Part shown: positions 34,008 through 43,201 of the stretch, in pieces
How the letters are laid out: each line of letters opens with the position of its first letter
Position numbering within the stretch: the stretch's first letter is position 1
DNA from: Lysinibacillus odysseyi
GTDB lineage: Bacteria; Bacillota; Bacilli; Bacillales_A; Planococcaceae
Direction of reading: 5' to 3'
Assembly: GCA_014595895.1 (NCBI GenBank)
Contig: JABUKB010000001.1
Coordinates: forward strand, 744,001 to 808,000
DNA: 64,000 bases
Position numbers and translations under genes: made by a program
The notes under the pieces: model-generated
The model's database searches: none
What the model was told of the DNA's origin: nothing
The model's input: the letters and a program-made list of their open reading frames with translations, nothing else

Positions 34008-34355
34008 TCATAATGATGCCATGTTTTTGCATGCTTCTGCACATTCACGGCAAATTTTTGCACATTCTTGGCAATGTTCATCTTGAAATTTTTCACAATG
34101 TGATGCGCATGATTCACAAATTTCTGCACATAGTTTGCAAAACTGCTTAGTCATAGTACTATTTCTAGACATTAACGCGACCGCTTGTAAACAAATCTCT
34201 GCACAATCGTTTAACATTTGAATACAGTGTATCCTAGCTTGAATATCTGGCTCTTGTAAGCAAGCCTTAATACACTCTTCGCAAGCTCTTGCACATTTAA
34301 TACATAATTCAATGCAATCATCCATATTGGTTGGGGAAGTTGATAAGATACCCAT
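34008..34355 (-). CDS. Cys-rich four-helix copper-binding protein (DUF326/Csp-like)
   Basis: 115 residues with 19 Cys spaced three or four apart along helices, for example CIELCIKCARACEECIKAC (14-32) and CKLCAEICESCASHC (73-87), and again at 95-109. This is the pattern of the DUF326 four-helix bundles, including the cytosolic copper storage protein Csp3, which packs Cu(I) inside the bundle, and B. subtilis YhjQ. No signal peptide, so cytosolic storage is likely. It sits behind czcD with its own terminator; a shared metal-homeostasis role is plausible. Confidence 0.88.
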   Translation of the reverse strand: MGILSTSPTNMDDCIELCIKCARACEECIKACLQEPDIQARIHCIQMLNDCAEICLQAVALMSRNSTMTKQFCKLCAEICESCASHCEKFQDEHCQECAKICRECAEACKNMASL

Positions 34356-34551
34356 TAGACTAAACTCCTTTTACATTTGAAATCACATTTATTTTTGACA
34401 AGGTTTTTAATGTTTAAACTTTGCTTCCCCTAAGAATTCTTTATATTCTCCTGTAAAAAGTGTTTTTATTTCCATTTTAATTATGAATAAGGAACTTAAA
34501 CCCTTTAGTATGAATAATTTAACAAATAAGTATTAGGAGGTTGATACAGAA

Positions 34552-35061
34552 GTGAATTTACCCGCAGTTGATCTTGGAATCATGGCGGAACATTTGAATA
34601 CCCATGAAGGTGTTATTTATAGGTTAAAAATATATGATCAATCATTACAAAACATTGTATTAAAAAGAATAGTGGAGTTGCATCTAAAAACATTAAGAAA
34701 TCATGTGAAAACGATGCTTGCTCTCATTGATCCTAATCGTACACATACCGTTCATTTACCTGACTTGGATTCAATTAACTGGAATGTAGATATTGGAACG
34801 CTAGAGGAATATGAAAAAGATATTGCGCTCGATGCAAGGTCGACCGCCAAACTGATGGGGAGCGATAATTTCAATTCAGCATTAATGATGAAAGATTCCA
34901 ACGTCAAAAATATCCATATAAAGATGTCATACCAGGACATAAGCTTACAGATGATGTATGACTATCTAATAAAGCATACAAGGGGAGAATTTATTCCAAG
35001 GGTTAGTAATGAAATGCAGCGTATGACTTTACAACACTTTAACTATTTACAGTATGAATAA
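34552..35061 (+). CDS. spore coat-type protein, unassigned
   Basis: 169 residues, GTG start; AGGAGG lies 11 bases upstream, a little far. Mostly helical, no signal or membrane segment. It starts LPAVDLGIMAEHLNTHEGVI, resembling proteins annotated as spore coat proteins in bacilli, and continues with a long helix rich in His, Leu and Arg. Sporulation genes on both sides (yjcZ-type, cotJ) support that reading, but the family is not certain. Confidence 0.65.
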   Translation: MNLPAVDLGIMAEHLNTHEGVIYRLKIYDQSLQNIVLKRIVELHLKTLRNHVKTMLALIDPNRTHTVHLPDLDSINWNVDIGTLEEYEKDIALDARSTAKLMGSDNFNSALMMKDSNVKNIHIKMSYQDISLQMMYDYLIKHTRGEFIPRVSNEMQRMTLQHFNYLQYE

Positions 35062-35208
35062 CTAATCTAACTAGAAGTATTATAGCCACCGACAATTTTA
35101 TCAAATAACTACTTTTATTAACCTAATCTCAGCTAATAAATCCATAACCTTTTTGCCTATTCACTTATATTTTTAATGCATAAGTTTATAGGGAAAGGAA
35201 GTGATTAT

Positions 35209-35358
35209 ATGGGAGTTGCTGCAGGCGGAGTAGGAGGAACATATGGCTATGGTAGCAATTTTGCTTTACTAGTTGTTTTATTTATCCTGCTTATTATTGT
35301 AGGCGCTGCTTATTATGGAGGTGGATTTGGCGGCGGTTTCGGTGGAGGATACTGTTAA
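35209..35358 (+). CDS. YjcZ-family sporulation protein
   Basis: 49 residues: Gly-rich [20 protein letters not shown], one hydrophobic helix, then the Gly-rich tail [13 protein letters not shown]. This is the YjcZ-type layout found in spores of bacilli. SD AAAGGAAGTG places the start at ATG 35209 rather than at 35176. It is followed by a terminator and AT-rich sequence; no gene is seen in 35359-35700. Confidence 0.85.
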   Translation: MGVAAGGVGGTYGYGSNFALLVVLFILLIIVGAAYYGGGFGGGFGGGYC

Positions 35359-35427
35359 TCATTTATATGCTTTATGTACCCTTCCATTTTGATCTATGCT
35401 TTACAAGTAGGATACTCCATTCTCCTA

Positions 35428-35465
35428 AAGAGGACTGATCAATGGAATTGGCAGTCTTCTTTTTA
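35428..35465 (+). terminator. terminator after the YjcZ-type gene
   Basis: AAGAGGACTG (35428-35437) pairs with CAGTCTTCTT (35452-35461, one G-T), then T. Confidence 0.65.
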
Positions 35466-35700
35466 ATTTGCTTTTCCTAAGATTCCCACTAGATTACTGT
35501 CTATGATTATATTTACCATTTTTAAATTTATTATAATTTTTCAAACTTAACACTAAACAAAGATATAACGCAATCTTATTGAACAAAAATTCTTATTATT
35601 TATATTCAACTATAATTATTACAAAAGCAAAAAATATAAAGAATAAGAATTAAAAGTATCAAATTTAAATCATTCTTCATACTAATTAAGAGGTGAAATT

Positions 35701-36390
35701 ATGGGTGAAAATATCAGCTATGTACAACTAATAATTGAAACTATAATAACATTTTTTGCATTATTAATATTGACAAGATTTTTGGGTAAACAGCAACTAA
35801 GTCAATTAACATTTTTTAATTATATAACAGGTATTACTATAGGATCCCTAGCGGCAAACATGGTCATGTTAAGTAGCAAAGAATACTTGAAAGAACTTAC
35901 ATCACTTGCACTATGGTGTTTACTAACTGCAATAATTGGATACATTAGCCTGAAATCTGGGAAAATGAGAGTGCTACTTGATGGTCAGCCTACCATTGTT
36001 GTGAAAAAAGGAGTAATTGATAAAGAAGCTTTATCTAGAACAAAGTTAAATGTTGATGACTTAACAATGATGATGAGACAAAAAAACATCTTTTCTATTA
36101 CTGAAGTAGACTATGCCATATTAGAACCAAATGGAACATTGAGTATCTTGAAAAAGCCAGACTTTCAAAATATACAGAAGAGCGATTTACAAATAAAAAA
36201 GATATCGCCAAATTATATTCCTACTGAAATAATCGTTGATGGGAAAGTCATTGATAGAAATTTGAAAGAACTTGGCTTGAGTCGTGAATGGCTGAACAAA
36301 GAATTAGAAAAAGTAGGTATATTTTCTATACAAAATATTATTTATGCGGAAATTCAACCAGATGGCCAATTAATTATACAACAAGCATAA
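35701..36390 (+). CDS. DUF421 (YetF-like) membrane protein
   Basis: 229 residues. Three N-terminal helices (about 8-25, 40-58, 66-86; LTRFLGKQQLSQLTFFNYIT is the family motif) precede a cytoplasmic domain with the repeated segment VLLDGQPTIVVKKGVI and VDDLTMMMRQKNIFSI. Homologues such as YetF and YrbG occur in bacillus spores and vegetative cells; some have been linked to spore germination or membrane function, but no reaction is known. SD AGAGGTGA. A second family member follows. Confidence 0.88.
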   Translation: MGENISYVQLIIETIITFFALLILTRFLGKQQLSQLTFFNYITGITIGSLAANMVMLSSKEYLKELTSLALWCLLTAIIGYISLKSGKMRVLLDGQPTIVVKKGVIDKEALSRTKLNVDDLTMMMRQKNIFSITEVDYAILEPNGTLSILKKPDFQNIQKSDLQIKKISPNYIPTEIIVDGKVIDRNLKELGLSREWLNKELEKVGIFSIQNIIYAEIQPDGQLIIQQA

Positions 36391-36573
36391 CCAACTTCTT
36401 TTTATGCATATGAATTATTCGATAATTTTAGGCGAAAATTAGAATTACTGCTGAAAAGAGTTACTTATTTTGCCTGATACTGAACAATGCTTATAACAAC
36501 TTATTGCATTTAGTATTAAATAGGGAAATGAACACAAAATATAGAAAGGATAAAAGAAGGGATGTAATCGGTT

Positions 36574-37164
36574 ATGGATTTAAATTTAATTTGGCAAACA
36601 CTTCTTATTTTTATTGTAGGAACTATTTATTTACGGATCAGTGGAAGAAAAACCATTTCTCAAATGACTATTCCTCAAACGGTAATTATGATTGCCATCG
36701 GTACATTGTTAATTCAACCCGTTTCTGGCCGAGGACTTTGGGCCACTTTTGGAATTGCAGGAATATTAGTACTAAGTTTAATTTTAACCGAGTATATTCA
36801 ATTAAAATTTGACAAAGCAGAGACAGCCATATCTGGTAAGGCAGTACCTGTTATTCAAAATGGTGTGTCAATAGAGAACAATTTAGCAAAACTTAGATTA
36901 ACCGTTGACAAATTAGAAGAACGATTACGGCAGGTAGGCATTACAAGTATTAATGATGTACAATATGCCACAATTGAATCTAACGGACAATTAGGATATA
37001 CTTTAAAACCACAAAAGCAGCCTGCTACAAAAGAAGATATTCAGAACCTAATTATGATTATTCAAAACGGACAACCATTGAATACTCAAAATTCAACCCA
37101 AGACAATATTTTCACAGAAACCTTAAGTAAGAATGATGATAATATACCTAAACATTTACAATAG
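36574..37164 (+). CDS. DUF421 membrane protein, second copy
   Basis: 196 residues. Same fold as the preceding gene: helices at about 5-22, 32-50 and 56-74 (YLRISGRKTISQMTIPQTVI is the motif), then a cytoplasmic domain with VPVIQNGVSIENNLAKLRLT and RLRQVGITSINDVQYATIE. The C-terminus has a Gln/Asn-rich tail. It is shorter than the first copy because the C-terminal repeat is lacking. The pair may form a hetero-oligomer. A hairpin follows at 37220. Confidence 0.85.
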   Translation: MDLNLIWQTLLIFIVGTIYLRISGRKTISQMTIPQTVIMIAIGTLLIQPVSGRGLWATFGIAGILVLSLILTEYIQLKFDKAETAISGKAVPVIQNGVSIENNLAKLRLTVDKLEERLRQVGITSINDVQYATIESNGQLGYTLKPQKQPATKEDIQNLIMIIQNGQPLNTQNSTQDNIFTETLSKNDDNIPKHLQ

Positions 37165-37219
37165 TTGAATAAGAGAATTAATTACTGTGGGAAATGGGTA
37201 CATTTTTAATACAATAAAG

Positions 37220-37260
37220 AGGATAGATAGAGCAAATTTCATTAAGCTCTCCTATCCTTT
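37220..37260 (+). terminator. terminator after the DUF421 pair
   Basis: AGGATAG (37220-37226) pairs with CTATCCT (37252-37258); inner AGAGC pairs with GCTCT; short T run. Confidence 0.5.
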
Positions 37261-37414
37261 AAATTACTTTCTATACATACCAATGTTTGACATTATATAA
37301 GAATTCATTATTTAAAATACTTTTGCCCTTACGAAAATTTCTTCCGGTGAAGCAGATACCACTTGGGTTTGGGCAAACGAGTAATTTTAAAATTTAAATA
37401 AACTGCTATAAAAA

Positions 37415-37446
37415 AACGATCGAGCTGAAAAACCAACTTGATCGTT
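37415..37446. terminator. terminator of the cotJ operon
   Basis: AACGATCGAG (37415-37424) pairs with CTTGATCGTT (37437-37446, one wobble), with T tracts on both strands. It lies 34 bases beyond the cotJC stop. Confidence 0.8.
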
Positions 37447-37479
37447 TTTGTGTTAGGGGCGATGATTTCTTCACGGATA

Positions 37480-38049
37480 TTAAAACACTTTTTTCGTATT
37501 GCGGTCATCTTTGAGAATTTCAACGGCTTCTCTAAAACGGAGAGAGTGGACAATTTCTCTTTCTCTTAAAAATTTCAAACTATCGTTTAAATCGGTATCG
37601 TCTGATTGATCAATGATCCATTGGTAAGTTGCACGCGCTTTTTCTTCCGCGGCAATGTCCTCATACAAATCCGCAATCGGGTCTCCTTTAGCCTGTATAT
37701 ATGATGCTGTAAAAGGTACGCCCGCTGCATTTAGGTAAAAGAGCGCATTATCATGACTCACATAATGATCCGCTAAACCTGCTTCTTTTATTTGTTCAGG
37801 AGTGGCATCTTTTGTCAGTTTGTAAATCATTGTAGCAATCATTTCGAGGTGGGAAAGTTCTTCTGTGGCGATGTCTGTTAATAAGCCTACCACTTTGTCC
37901 GGAATGGTATACCGTTGATTCATGTATCGCAATGCAGCAGCTAATTCCCCATCAGCCCCTCCATATTGTTCGGTTAAGTATTTTGCAAGCGTTGGGTTAC
38001 AGGTGCTTACCTTCACGGGGTATTGCAGTTTTTTCTCGTAGTACCACAT
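37480..38049 (-). CDS. cotJC: spore coat protein CotJC (manganese-catalase family)
   Basis: 189 residues, the CotJC length. MWYYEKKLQYPVKVSTCNPT is the typical start. Metal-ligand helices of the manganese-catalase fold are visible: ELAAALRYMNQRY, ATEELSHLEMIATMI, DIAAEEKARATYQW and EREIVHSLRFREAVE. It packs in the inner coat and may detoxify peroxide. Last gene of the cotJABC operon, following cotJB by 29 bases. Confidence 0.96.
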   Translation of the reverse strand: MWYYEKKLQYPVKVSTCNPTLAKYLTEQYGGADGELAAALRYMNQRYTIPDKVVGLLTDIATEELSHLEMIATMIYKLTKDATPEQIKEAGLADHYVSHDNALFYLNAAGVPFTASYIQAKGDPIADLYEDIAAEEKARATYQWIIDQSDDTDLNDSLKFLREREIVHSLRFREAVEILKDDRNTKKVF

Positions 38050-38078
38050 AATCTGTTCCTCCTAATCAATAACGGTTC

Positions 38079-38342
38079 TTAAACTTGCCAAGGCCAAGGT
38101 GTGTCAACCCAATTAAACGGGTAATTTGAATAACTATAGCCAAAATTCATTAAGGGACCAAATTTCTTTTCAAATTCTACTTTCAATTTCATGCTCTTTT
38201 GGGCATGAGCATTAAATTGCTTAATCGCCTCAAAATCGTCAGGGTGCGTATCCAAGAAAAGGTTTAGCTCCACAATGACAAAATCATTTGCCTGTATTTC
38301 CTCCAAGAGAGTATAAAACTCTGGGGGCATTTTTTTACTCAC
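38079..38342 (-). CDS. cotJB: spore coat assembly protein CotJB
   Basis: 87 residues: PPEFYTLLEEIQANDFVIVE and the Trp/Pro-rich end YPFNWVDTPWPWQV are diagnostic. It assists CotJA/CotJC deposition on the forespore. It overlaps cotJA by 4 bases (ATGA), so the two are translationally coupled. Confidence 0.95.
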   Translation of the reverse strand: MSKKMPPEFYTLLEEIQANDFVIVELNLFLDTHPDDFEAIKQFNAHAQKSMKLKVEFEKKFGPLMNFGYSYSNYPFNWVDTPWPWQV

Positions 38343-38563
38343 GATCTTTCATTCCTTTTTTGTGGATTTGGATAAGGACTATAAAGTTGAGGCCATAATG
38401 TGCCCTTTTTTAATGCTTCTTTGGCAGTTTGGAATTGTGGTAATCCACTTGGCTGGAATCCTATATAAAGGTGAGGGGGAGTTGAATAGCTTTTGATTTC
38501 AATTGGGGGACAAGGGTCATTAGGGCTAATGTATGGTCGCCAATATTTATATTGAGTATACAT
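38339..38563 (-). CDS. cotJA: spore coat-associated protein CotJA
   Basis: 74 residues. The Pro/Tyr-rich sequence with SPNDPCPPIEIKSYSTPPHL and the repeated YIGFQP/GLPQF segments is typical of CotJA. First gene of the operon, with SD GGAAAGGAG and a SigE-like promoter just upstream. The 345-base gap to the next plus-strand gene holds only this promoter. Confidence 0.94.
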   Translation of the reverse strand: MYTQYKYWRPYISPNDPCPPIEIKSYSTPPHLYIGFQPSGLPQFQTAKEALKKGTLWPQLYSPYPNPQKRNERS

Positions 38564-38590
38564 AAAAAGCTCCTTTCCATTATTGTAGTT

Positions 38591-38620
38591 ATACTATGTT
38601 AAGACTGTTTTCATTATGAT
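38591..38620 (-). promoter_or_regulatory. SigE-type promoter of cotJ
   Basis: Minus strand: ATCATAAT (38620-38613), 14 bases, CATAGTAT (38598-38591), close to the SigE consensus (ATA in the -35, CATACAAT in the -10). cotJ of B. subtilis is SigE-dependent. Confidence 0.65.
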
Positions 38621-38908
38621 GAGAAATATTTTCAGGATTTCAAAGCTTTTTTATCAAAGTGCATTAACATTCCGTCCTTAATAGACTCCCTTTTTAAATT
38701 ATAGAAAGGAATAGAAATGTATCTGTGATAAGGGGGAAGTCCCTCAACTTAGATGTTTTTTGAACAGGGCATGGACGGATATGACTGTGGAACAAAGTGA
38801 TTCTATTTAAAAGACCGAATTGTGGAATAGCATGTGCAGTCAAAATAGATACATTACTTTTTTTCAATATTATGGTAACCTTTAGACAAAAGAAACTTTG
38901 GGAGTGAT

Positions 38909-39082
38909 ATGCTGATGGAGATATATCTATTAAGCGTAATTGGGTTAATTATTCTGTTTCTTACAATTACATACGCTGTTCGATATGGCATTGATACTTC
39001 AAAGCAGGTTAAGTCATTGAGAGCTGAACTCAAAGAAATAAAACGACAAATGGAAACTTTAGAGAAAATAAGTGATAAATAA
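38909..39082 (+). CDS. 57-residue membrane/coiled-coil protein
   Basis: SD GGGAGTGA, ATG 38909 (or 38915). One membrane helix (YLLSVIGLIILFLTITYAV) is followed by a charged amphipathic helix (KSLRAELKEIKRQMETLEKI) with heptad spacing, probably a cytoplasmic coiled coil. A hairpin terminator follows. Not recognised; small proteins of this layout often act in envelope complexes. Confidence 0.65.
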   Translation: MLMEIYLLSVIGLIILFLTITYAVRYGIDTSKQVKSLRAELKEIKRQMETLEKISDK

Positions 39083-39102
39083 ATTACTTATTCGACAATC
39101 GT

Positions 39103-39133
39103 GCGCAATCCTGTAGCAAGAATTGCGCTTTTT
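39103..39133 (+). terminator. terminator after the 57-aa gene
   Basis: GCGCAAT (39103-39109) pairs with ATTGCGC (39122-39128), then T5. The preceding string TATTCGACAATCG recurs at 60320. Confidence 0.7.
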
Positions 39134-39246
39134 CTTATAAATAGAATCATTTCACAAAGTAAGGATTTCTGAAGAGAATATGGGAAAAGAATGAAATTCA
39201 TAATATTTTTCTATCTATAAATGGAGCTAATAGGGAGAGAACTCAA

Positions 39247-39693
39247 ATGGAAATATATCAAGCTACGATTGAAGATTTAGAAGGAGTATCAAATTTATTT
39301 AATTTGTACCGTATATTTTATCAACAAGCATCAGATTTGGAAGGTGCTAAGGATTATATAAAGGAACGTGTAGAAAACAAAGATTCTGTAATCTTCGTTG
39401 TTAAAAACAAACAAGATTACCTAGGCTTTACTCAACTGTATCCTACGTTTTCGTCAATCTCTATGAAAAAAGCATGGATACTGAATGACTTGTATGTAGA
39501 TGCAGAAGCCAGAAAGCAAGGAATAGGAGAAATACTCTTGCAAAAAGCAAAAGAGTACGCTATTGAAACAGGAGCTAAAAATATTAGCCTAAGCACAGCA
39601 CCAGATAATTATGCTGCTCAAAGATTGTATGAAAAAAATGGATACATACGAGATTCACAATTTTATCAGTATGAATTAAGTTTAGCTTATTAA
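39247..39693 (+). CDS. GNAT-family N-acetyltransferase
   Basis: 148 residues. The acetyl-CoA motif lies in YVDAEARKQGIGEILLQKAK (residues 84-103), followed by NISLSTAPDNYAAQRLYEKNGY, where the family B motif sits. It transfers an acetyl group from acetyl-CoA to an amine; substrate unknown. SD GGGAGAG before the ATG. A second, broken GNAT relative lies at 42735 in the same region but belongs to a different subfamily. Confidence 0.87.
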   Translation: MEIYQATIEDLEGVSNLFNLYRIFYQQASDLEGAKDYIKERVENKDSVIFVVKNKQDYLGFTQLYPTFSSISMKKAWILNDLYVDAEARKQGIGEILLQKAKEYAIETGAKNISLSTAPDNYAAQRLYEKNGYIRDSQFYQYELSLAY

Positions 39694-39702
39694 TCGTCTA
39701 AT

Positions 39703-39739
39703 AAAATCAATGGATTTAACAAAATTTTATTAACGAAAA
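39703..39739 (+). repeat. 37-bp dispersed repeat, first copy
   Basis: This segment (starting AAAATCAATGGATT) recurs at 43625-43661 with three mismatches. It marks part of the debris shared by both ends of the ATPase gene. In the 39694-40140 gap I see this repeat, a short broken frame and a terminator, but no gene. Confidence 0.6.
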
Positions 39740-39901
39740 CCAGGGGCTTCTTACGTGAGTTGCAGCTTAAAATAGGGAAAATGAGAAATGAATTTGTTAA
39801 CTTGCAGATATTATCGAAGGATGAAAAGCCTCAAAGTACTACCTGGAATTGCTTTAGTCTTAATTGATATTTTCAAATTTTAAATTAATAGTTAATTTAA
39901 G

Positions 39902-39934
39902 AGCGTTAATCCGAATTTGGATTAACGCTTTTTT
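39902..39934 (+). terminator. terminator upstream of the ATPase gene
   Basis: AGCGTTAATCC (39902-39912) pairs with GGATTAACGCT (39919-39929), then T. Confidence 0.8.
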
Positions 39935-40140
39935 GAAGGGAGAAAAATCTAAGTCCATATTTGCTTGAAGAATTTTTATTGCTAGAATATTCATTTTAAC
40001 ACTAACACTCCCATATAGTGTTCTGAGATTTTAAATGCGATTTCCTAAAATGGTAATTTCTAAAGCTGGTAAACGCATATGTGCCTTATAAGGATTTTCG
40101 CTATTTGCAGCACTCAAAAAAACTTGAGGGGGGGTTAATC

Positions 40141-42726
40141 ATGAATGTAACAGAATATTACCGAGCATCTGTACAAGAGGTAATGAGAAAGTTAGATGTT
40201 ACACAACATGGATTAACAGGTTACGAAGTTCGTCATCGGCATAAAAAGTATGGCTATAACGAAATAAAAGAAAGTAAACAGAAAAATGTTATGCAAGTTT
40301 TCTTAGAGCAATTTCAAGATTTTTTAGTCATCATTTTAATTGTCGCTGCCATTATTTCTATATTTCTAGATGATGTGGAAAGCTCTATTGTCATTCTAGT
40401 AGTGATTGTTTTAAATGCAATATTGGGAACGGTTCAGCATATAAGAGCTGAAAAATCGTTAAACAGTTTAAAGGAAATGGCGGCGCCCATCGCAAAAGTA
40501 TTTCGTGATGGACAAGTTATGGAAATACCATCAAGAGATGTTATAGTTGGGGACCTGCTCATGCTGGAAGCCGGGGATTTTATTAGCGCCGATGGCAGAG
40601 TGATTGAAAGCTATAGTTTGCAAATAAACGAAAGTTCATTAACAGGCGAATCATTGGCAATCGATAAAACGGCAAATGTAATTTACGAACCCGATATTGC
40701 ACTTGGAGATAAGAGGAATATGGTTTTCTCTGGTAGTTTTGTAACGAATGGCCGTGGAAAAGTGGTCGTTACTTCTATTGGGATGGATACAGAAATCGGG
40801 AAAATTGCAAGTTTACTGGACAATGCAAAAGAGAAAAAAACGCCATTACAAGTCAGCCTTGACCAGTTTGGAAAACGTCTTGCAATTGGCATTATTATTA
40901 TTTGTCTTATTATCTTTGGGTTGGATATTATTCGAGGTCGTGAGTTAGTTGATTCCTTTATGTTCGCTGTATCATTGGCAGTTGCGGCGATTCCGGAAGC
41001 ACTAAGTTCAATTGTAACGATTGTTCTTGCACTGGGGACTCAAAATATGGCAAAGGAAAATGCCATTATTCGCAAATTGCATGCAGTAGAAAGTTTGGGG
41101 AGTGTGTCCATCATCTGTTCAGATAAAACCGGGACACTTACACAAAATAAAATGACTGTTCAAAAGGTGTTTATAGGAGAGCAGATTTTATCACATGAGC
41201 AGCTGCAGCCGGACAATCCGCATCATAAAAAATTGCTTGATTTGGCAATGCTCTGCAATGATTCCGTTATATTAGAGGATAAAGAAATTGGTGATCCAAC
41301 AGAACTGGCACTTGTAAAATTAGGTCATGAATACCGTCTAAATGAGCATATTATACGGGGGCTTCATCAACGTGTTGGTGAACTGCCTTTTGATTCCACG
41401 CGTAAATTAATGAGTACAGTTAACCGAATGGGGAATCGTAGCGTGATGATTACAAAGGGTGCCGTGGATGTACTTCTTCCTCATATGAATCGAATCGATA
41501 CAAGCAACAGCAGTTCAGTCATTACGAAGCAACAACTAGAAAAAATTAAACAGGCAAATCAAACATTTTCAAATGCTGGGTTGAGAGTAATTGCCATTGC
41601 CTATAAAGATGTATTTTCTTCTAATATAGAAGAAGTGGACGAGCGGGATTTAACTTTTGTCGGATTAATTGCCATGATGGACCCTCCTCGTGAAGAATCG
41701 GCACAAGCAGTTGCAGATTGTATCAAGGCGGGCATCAAACCTGTCATGATTACAGGAGATCATAAAATTACTGCAGCAGCGATAGCAAAACAACTTGGTA
41801 TTTTAAAAGATCCGGATGAAGCGATTGAAGGGAAGGATATTGAAAAACTTTCAGATAGGGAATTGAAGGACCAGATAGAGAAAATCTCCGTTTATGCACG
41901 TGTCTCACCGGAACATAAAATTCGAATTGTAAAGGCTTGGCAAGAAAAAGGACATGTAGTGGCAATGACGGGAGACGGTGTAAATGATGCCCCGGCGTTA
42001 AAGCAAGCTGATATCGGGGTGGCCATGGGCAAAACAGGAACAGAGGTGGCAAAAGATGCTTCCTCGATGGTTTTAACTGATGATAATTTTTTATCCATCA
42101 TCAAATCTATATCGAATGGGCGGAGTATTTACGCTAATATTAAAAATGCGATAAAATTTCTATTATCTGGGAATGCAGGAGCTATTTTTGTTGTGTTATA
42201 TGCAACCCTTTTGGCATTGCCAGTTCCATTTCTACCTGTTCATCTATTATTTATCAACCTATTAACAGATAGTCTACCAGCGATTGCCATTGGTCTAGAG
42301 CCACATAATAAGAAGCTTATGGAGAAAAAGCCACGGAATATAAATGAGCCGTTGTTAAATAAAAAATTTGTCTCCCAAGTAGGATTTGAAGGATTCATTA
42401 TTGCGGCAGTTACGCTCATCGCATTCCAGACAGGTTTATCAACAGGTGATACAGGTGTAGCCACAACAATGGCATTTGCGACATTGTGTTTATCCAGACT
42501 GTTCCACGGATTTAATTGCCGCTCGGAAGAATCGATTTTTAAACTTGGGATCTTCTCAAATATAGCAGTTTGGATTGCTTTTTTACTCGGGTTTACACTA
42601 CTGAACCTTATACTAATTACAGGGCTATTTGAAGTAGCGGCGTTGAACAACTTCCAATATCTCATGATTTATGGGTTATCGTTGGTTCCGTTAATTATTA
42701 TTCAGCTGAAGAAACTATTTTTTTAG
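40141..42726 (+). CDS. calcium-type P-type ATPase (P2A)
   Basis: 861 residues from ATG 40141 (SD GAGGGGGGG; the frame extends to a GTG at 40081). It has the actuator loop SLTGES, the phosphorylated Asp in CSDKTGTLTQNK, the nucleotide-binding KGAVDVLLP, the hinge TGDGVNDAPALKQADIGVAMG and about ten helices. Ca-site residues are recognisable: the Glu in PEALSSI (helix 4; PEGLPAI in classical Ca pumps) and Asn/Asp in NLLTDSLPA (helix 6). It probably exports Ca2+ (or Mn2+). Length and order of domains are normal. Debris follows directly. Confidence 0.92.
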   Translation: MNVTEYYRASVQEVMRKLDVTQHGLTGYEVRHRHKKYGYNEIKESKQKNVMQVFLEQFQDFLVIILIVAAIISIFLDDVESSIVILVVIVLNAILGTVQHIRAEKSLNSLKEMAAPIAKVFRDGQVMEIPSRDVIVGDLLMLEAGDFISADGRVIESYSLQINESSLTGESLAIDKTANVIYEPDIALGDKRNMVFSGSFVTNGRGKVVVTSIGMDTEIGKIASLLDNAKEKKTPLQVSLDQFGKRLAIGIIIICLIIFGLDIIRGRELVDSFMFAVSLAVAAIPEALSSIVTIVLALGTQNMAKENAIIRKLHAVESLGSVSIICSDKTGTLTQNKMTVQKVFIGEQILSHEQLQPDNPHHKKLLDLAMLCNDSVILEDKEIGDPTELALVKLGHEYRLNEHIIRGLHQRVGELPFDSTRKLMSTVNRMGNRSVMITKGAVDVLLPHMNRIDTSNSSSVITKQQLEKIKQANQTFSNAGLRVIAIAYKDVFSSNIEEVDERDLTFVGLIAMMDPPREESAQAVADCIKAGIKPVMITGDHKITAAAIAKQLGILKDPDEAIEGKDIEKLSDRELKDQIEKISVYARVSPEHKIRIVKAWQEKGHVVAMTGDGVNDAPALKQADIGVAMGKTGTEVAKDASSMVLTDDNFLSIIKSISNGRSIYANIKNAIKFLLSGNAGAIFVVLYATLLALPVPFLPVHLLFINLLTDSLPAIAIGLEPHNKKLMEKKPRNINEPLLNKKFVSQVGFEGFIIAAVTLIAFQTGLSTGDTGVATTMAFATLCLSRLFHGFNCRSEESIFKLGIFSNIAVWIAFLLGFTLLNLILITGLFEVAALNNFQYLMIYGLSLVPLIIIQLKKLFF

Positions 42727-42734
42727 GACCGGTT

Positions 42735-42974
42735 AGGCTACGATTTAACAAGGAAGCACCTGCATCATTTTTAGATATAGCGGACTCATATAAAAGAGTA
42801 GAAATTGGTTCAACTTGGCTACAGCCAAAATGTTGGCGAACAAATGTCAATACAATTTGTAAATACCTATTATTACAATATTGTTTTGAAAAAATAGAAC
42901 TGAATCGAATACAAAGTAAAATAGAACATGAGAATTACCGACTGTAAAAAGCAATTGAACAATCAGGACTACAT
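42735..42974 (+). pseudogene. truncated GNAT (RimJ/RimL-type) acetyltransferase
   Basis: The frame reads RLRFNKEAPASFLDIADSYK, then IGSTWLQPKCWRTNVNTICK and HENYRL, a stop (42945-42947), then KAIEQSGLH. This is the C-terminal half of a RimL-type acetyltransferase. The N-terminal part is missing and the conserved Ser-Arg before KAIE is replaced by a stop. Homology ends where a thyA fragment begins. Confidence 0.7.
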
Positions 42975-43100
42975 TGGAAGATTTAACGATTGAGGGCTAT
43001 GACCCACATTCATCCATTAAAGCTCCAGTGGCAGTATAATTATCACAGTAAAGCAGCTAGTTTACTCAAAAACTAGCTGCTTTACTTCATTCTTATTTAA
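42975..43100 (+). pseudogene. thyA 3'-end fragment with its terminator
   Basis: The stretch matches the end of intact thyA and its terminator (32303-32429): the same final 21 codons with two amino-acid changes, the same stop, and the same hairpin with a different loop. No preceding thyA sequence is present; the GNAT remnant joins it directly. Confidence 0.85.
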
Positions 43101-43201
43101 TAATCGCGTTATTTAATTAAAGGCTCTGTTAAAGGTTAATGTTGATTTTAAATGAAAGAGAAACCCAAACTAAAAGGTTTCCCTTTTTTACAAATTAACC
43201 C

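Noticed and set aside
36504-36812. 102-codon plus-strand frame
   Set aside because: It overlaps the second DUF421 gene out of frame; Asn/Tyr-rich shadow.
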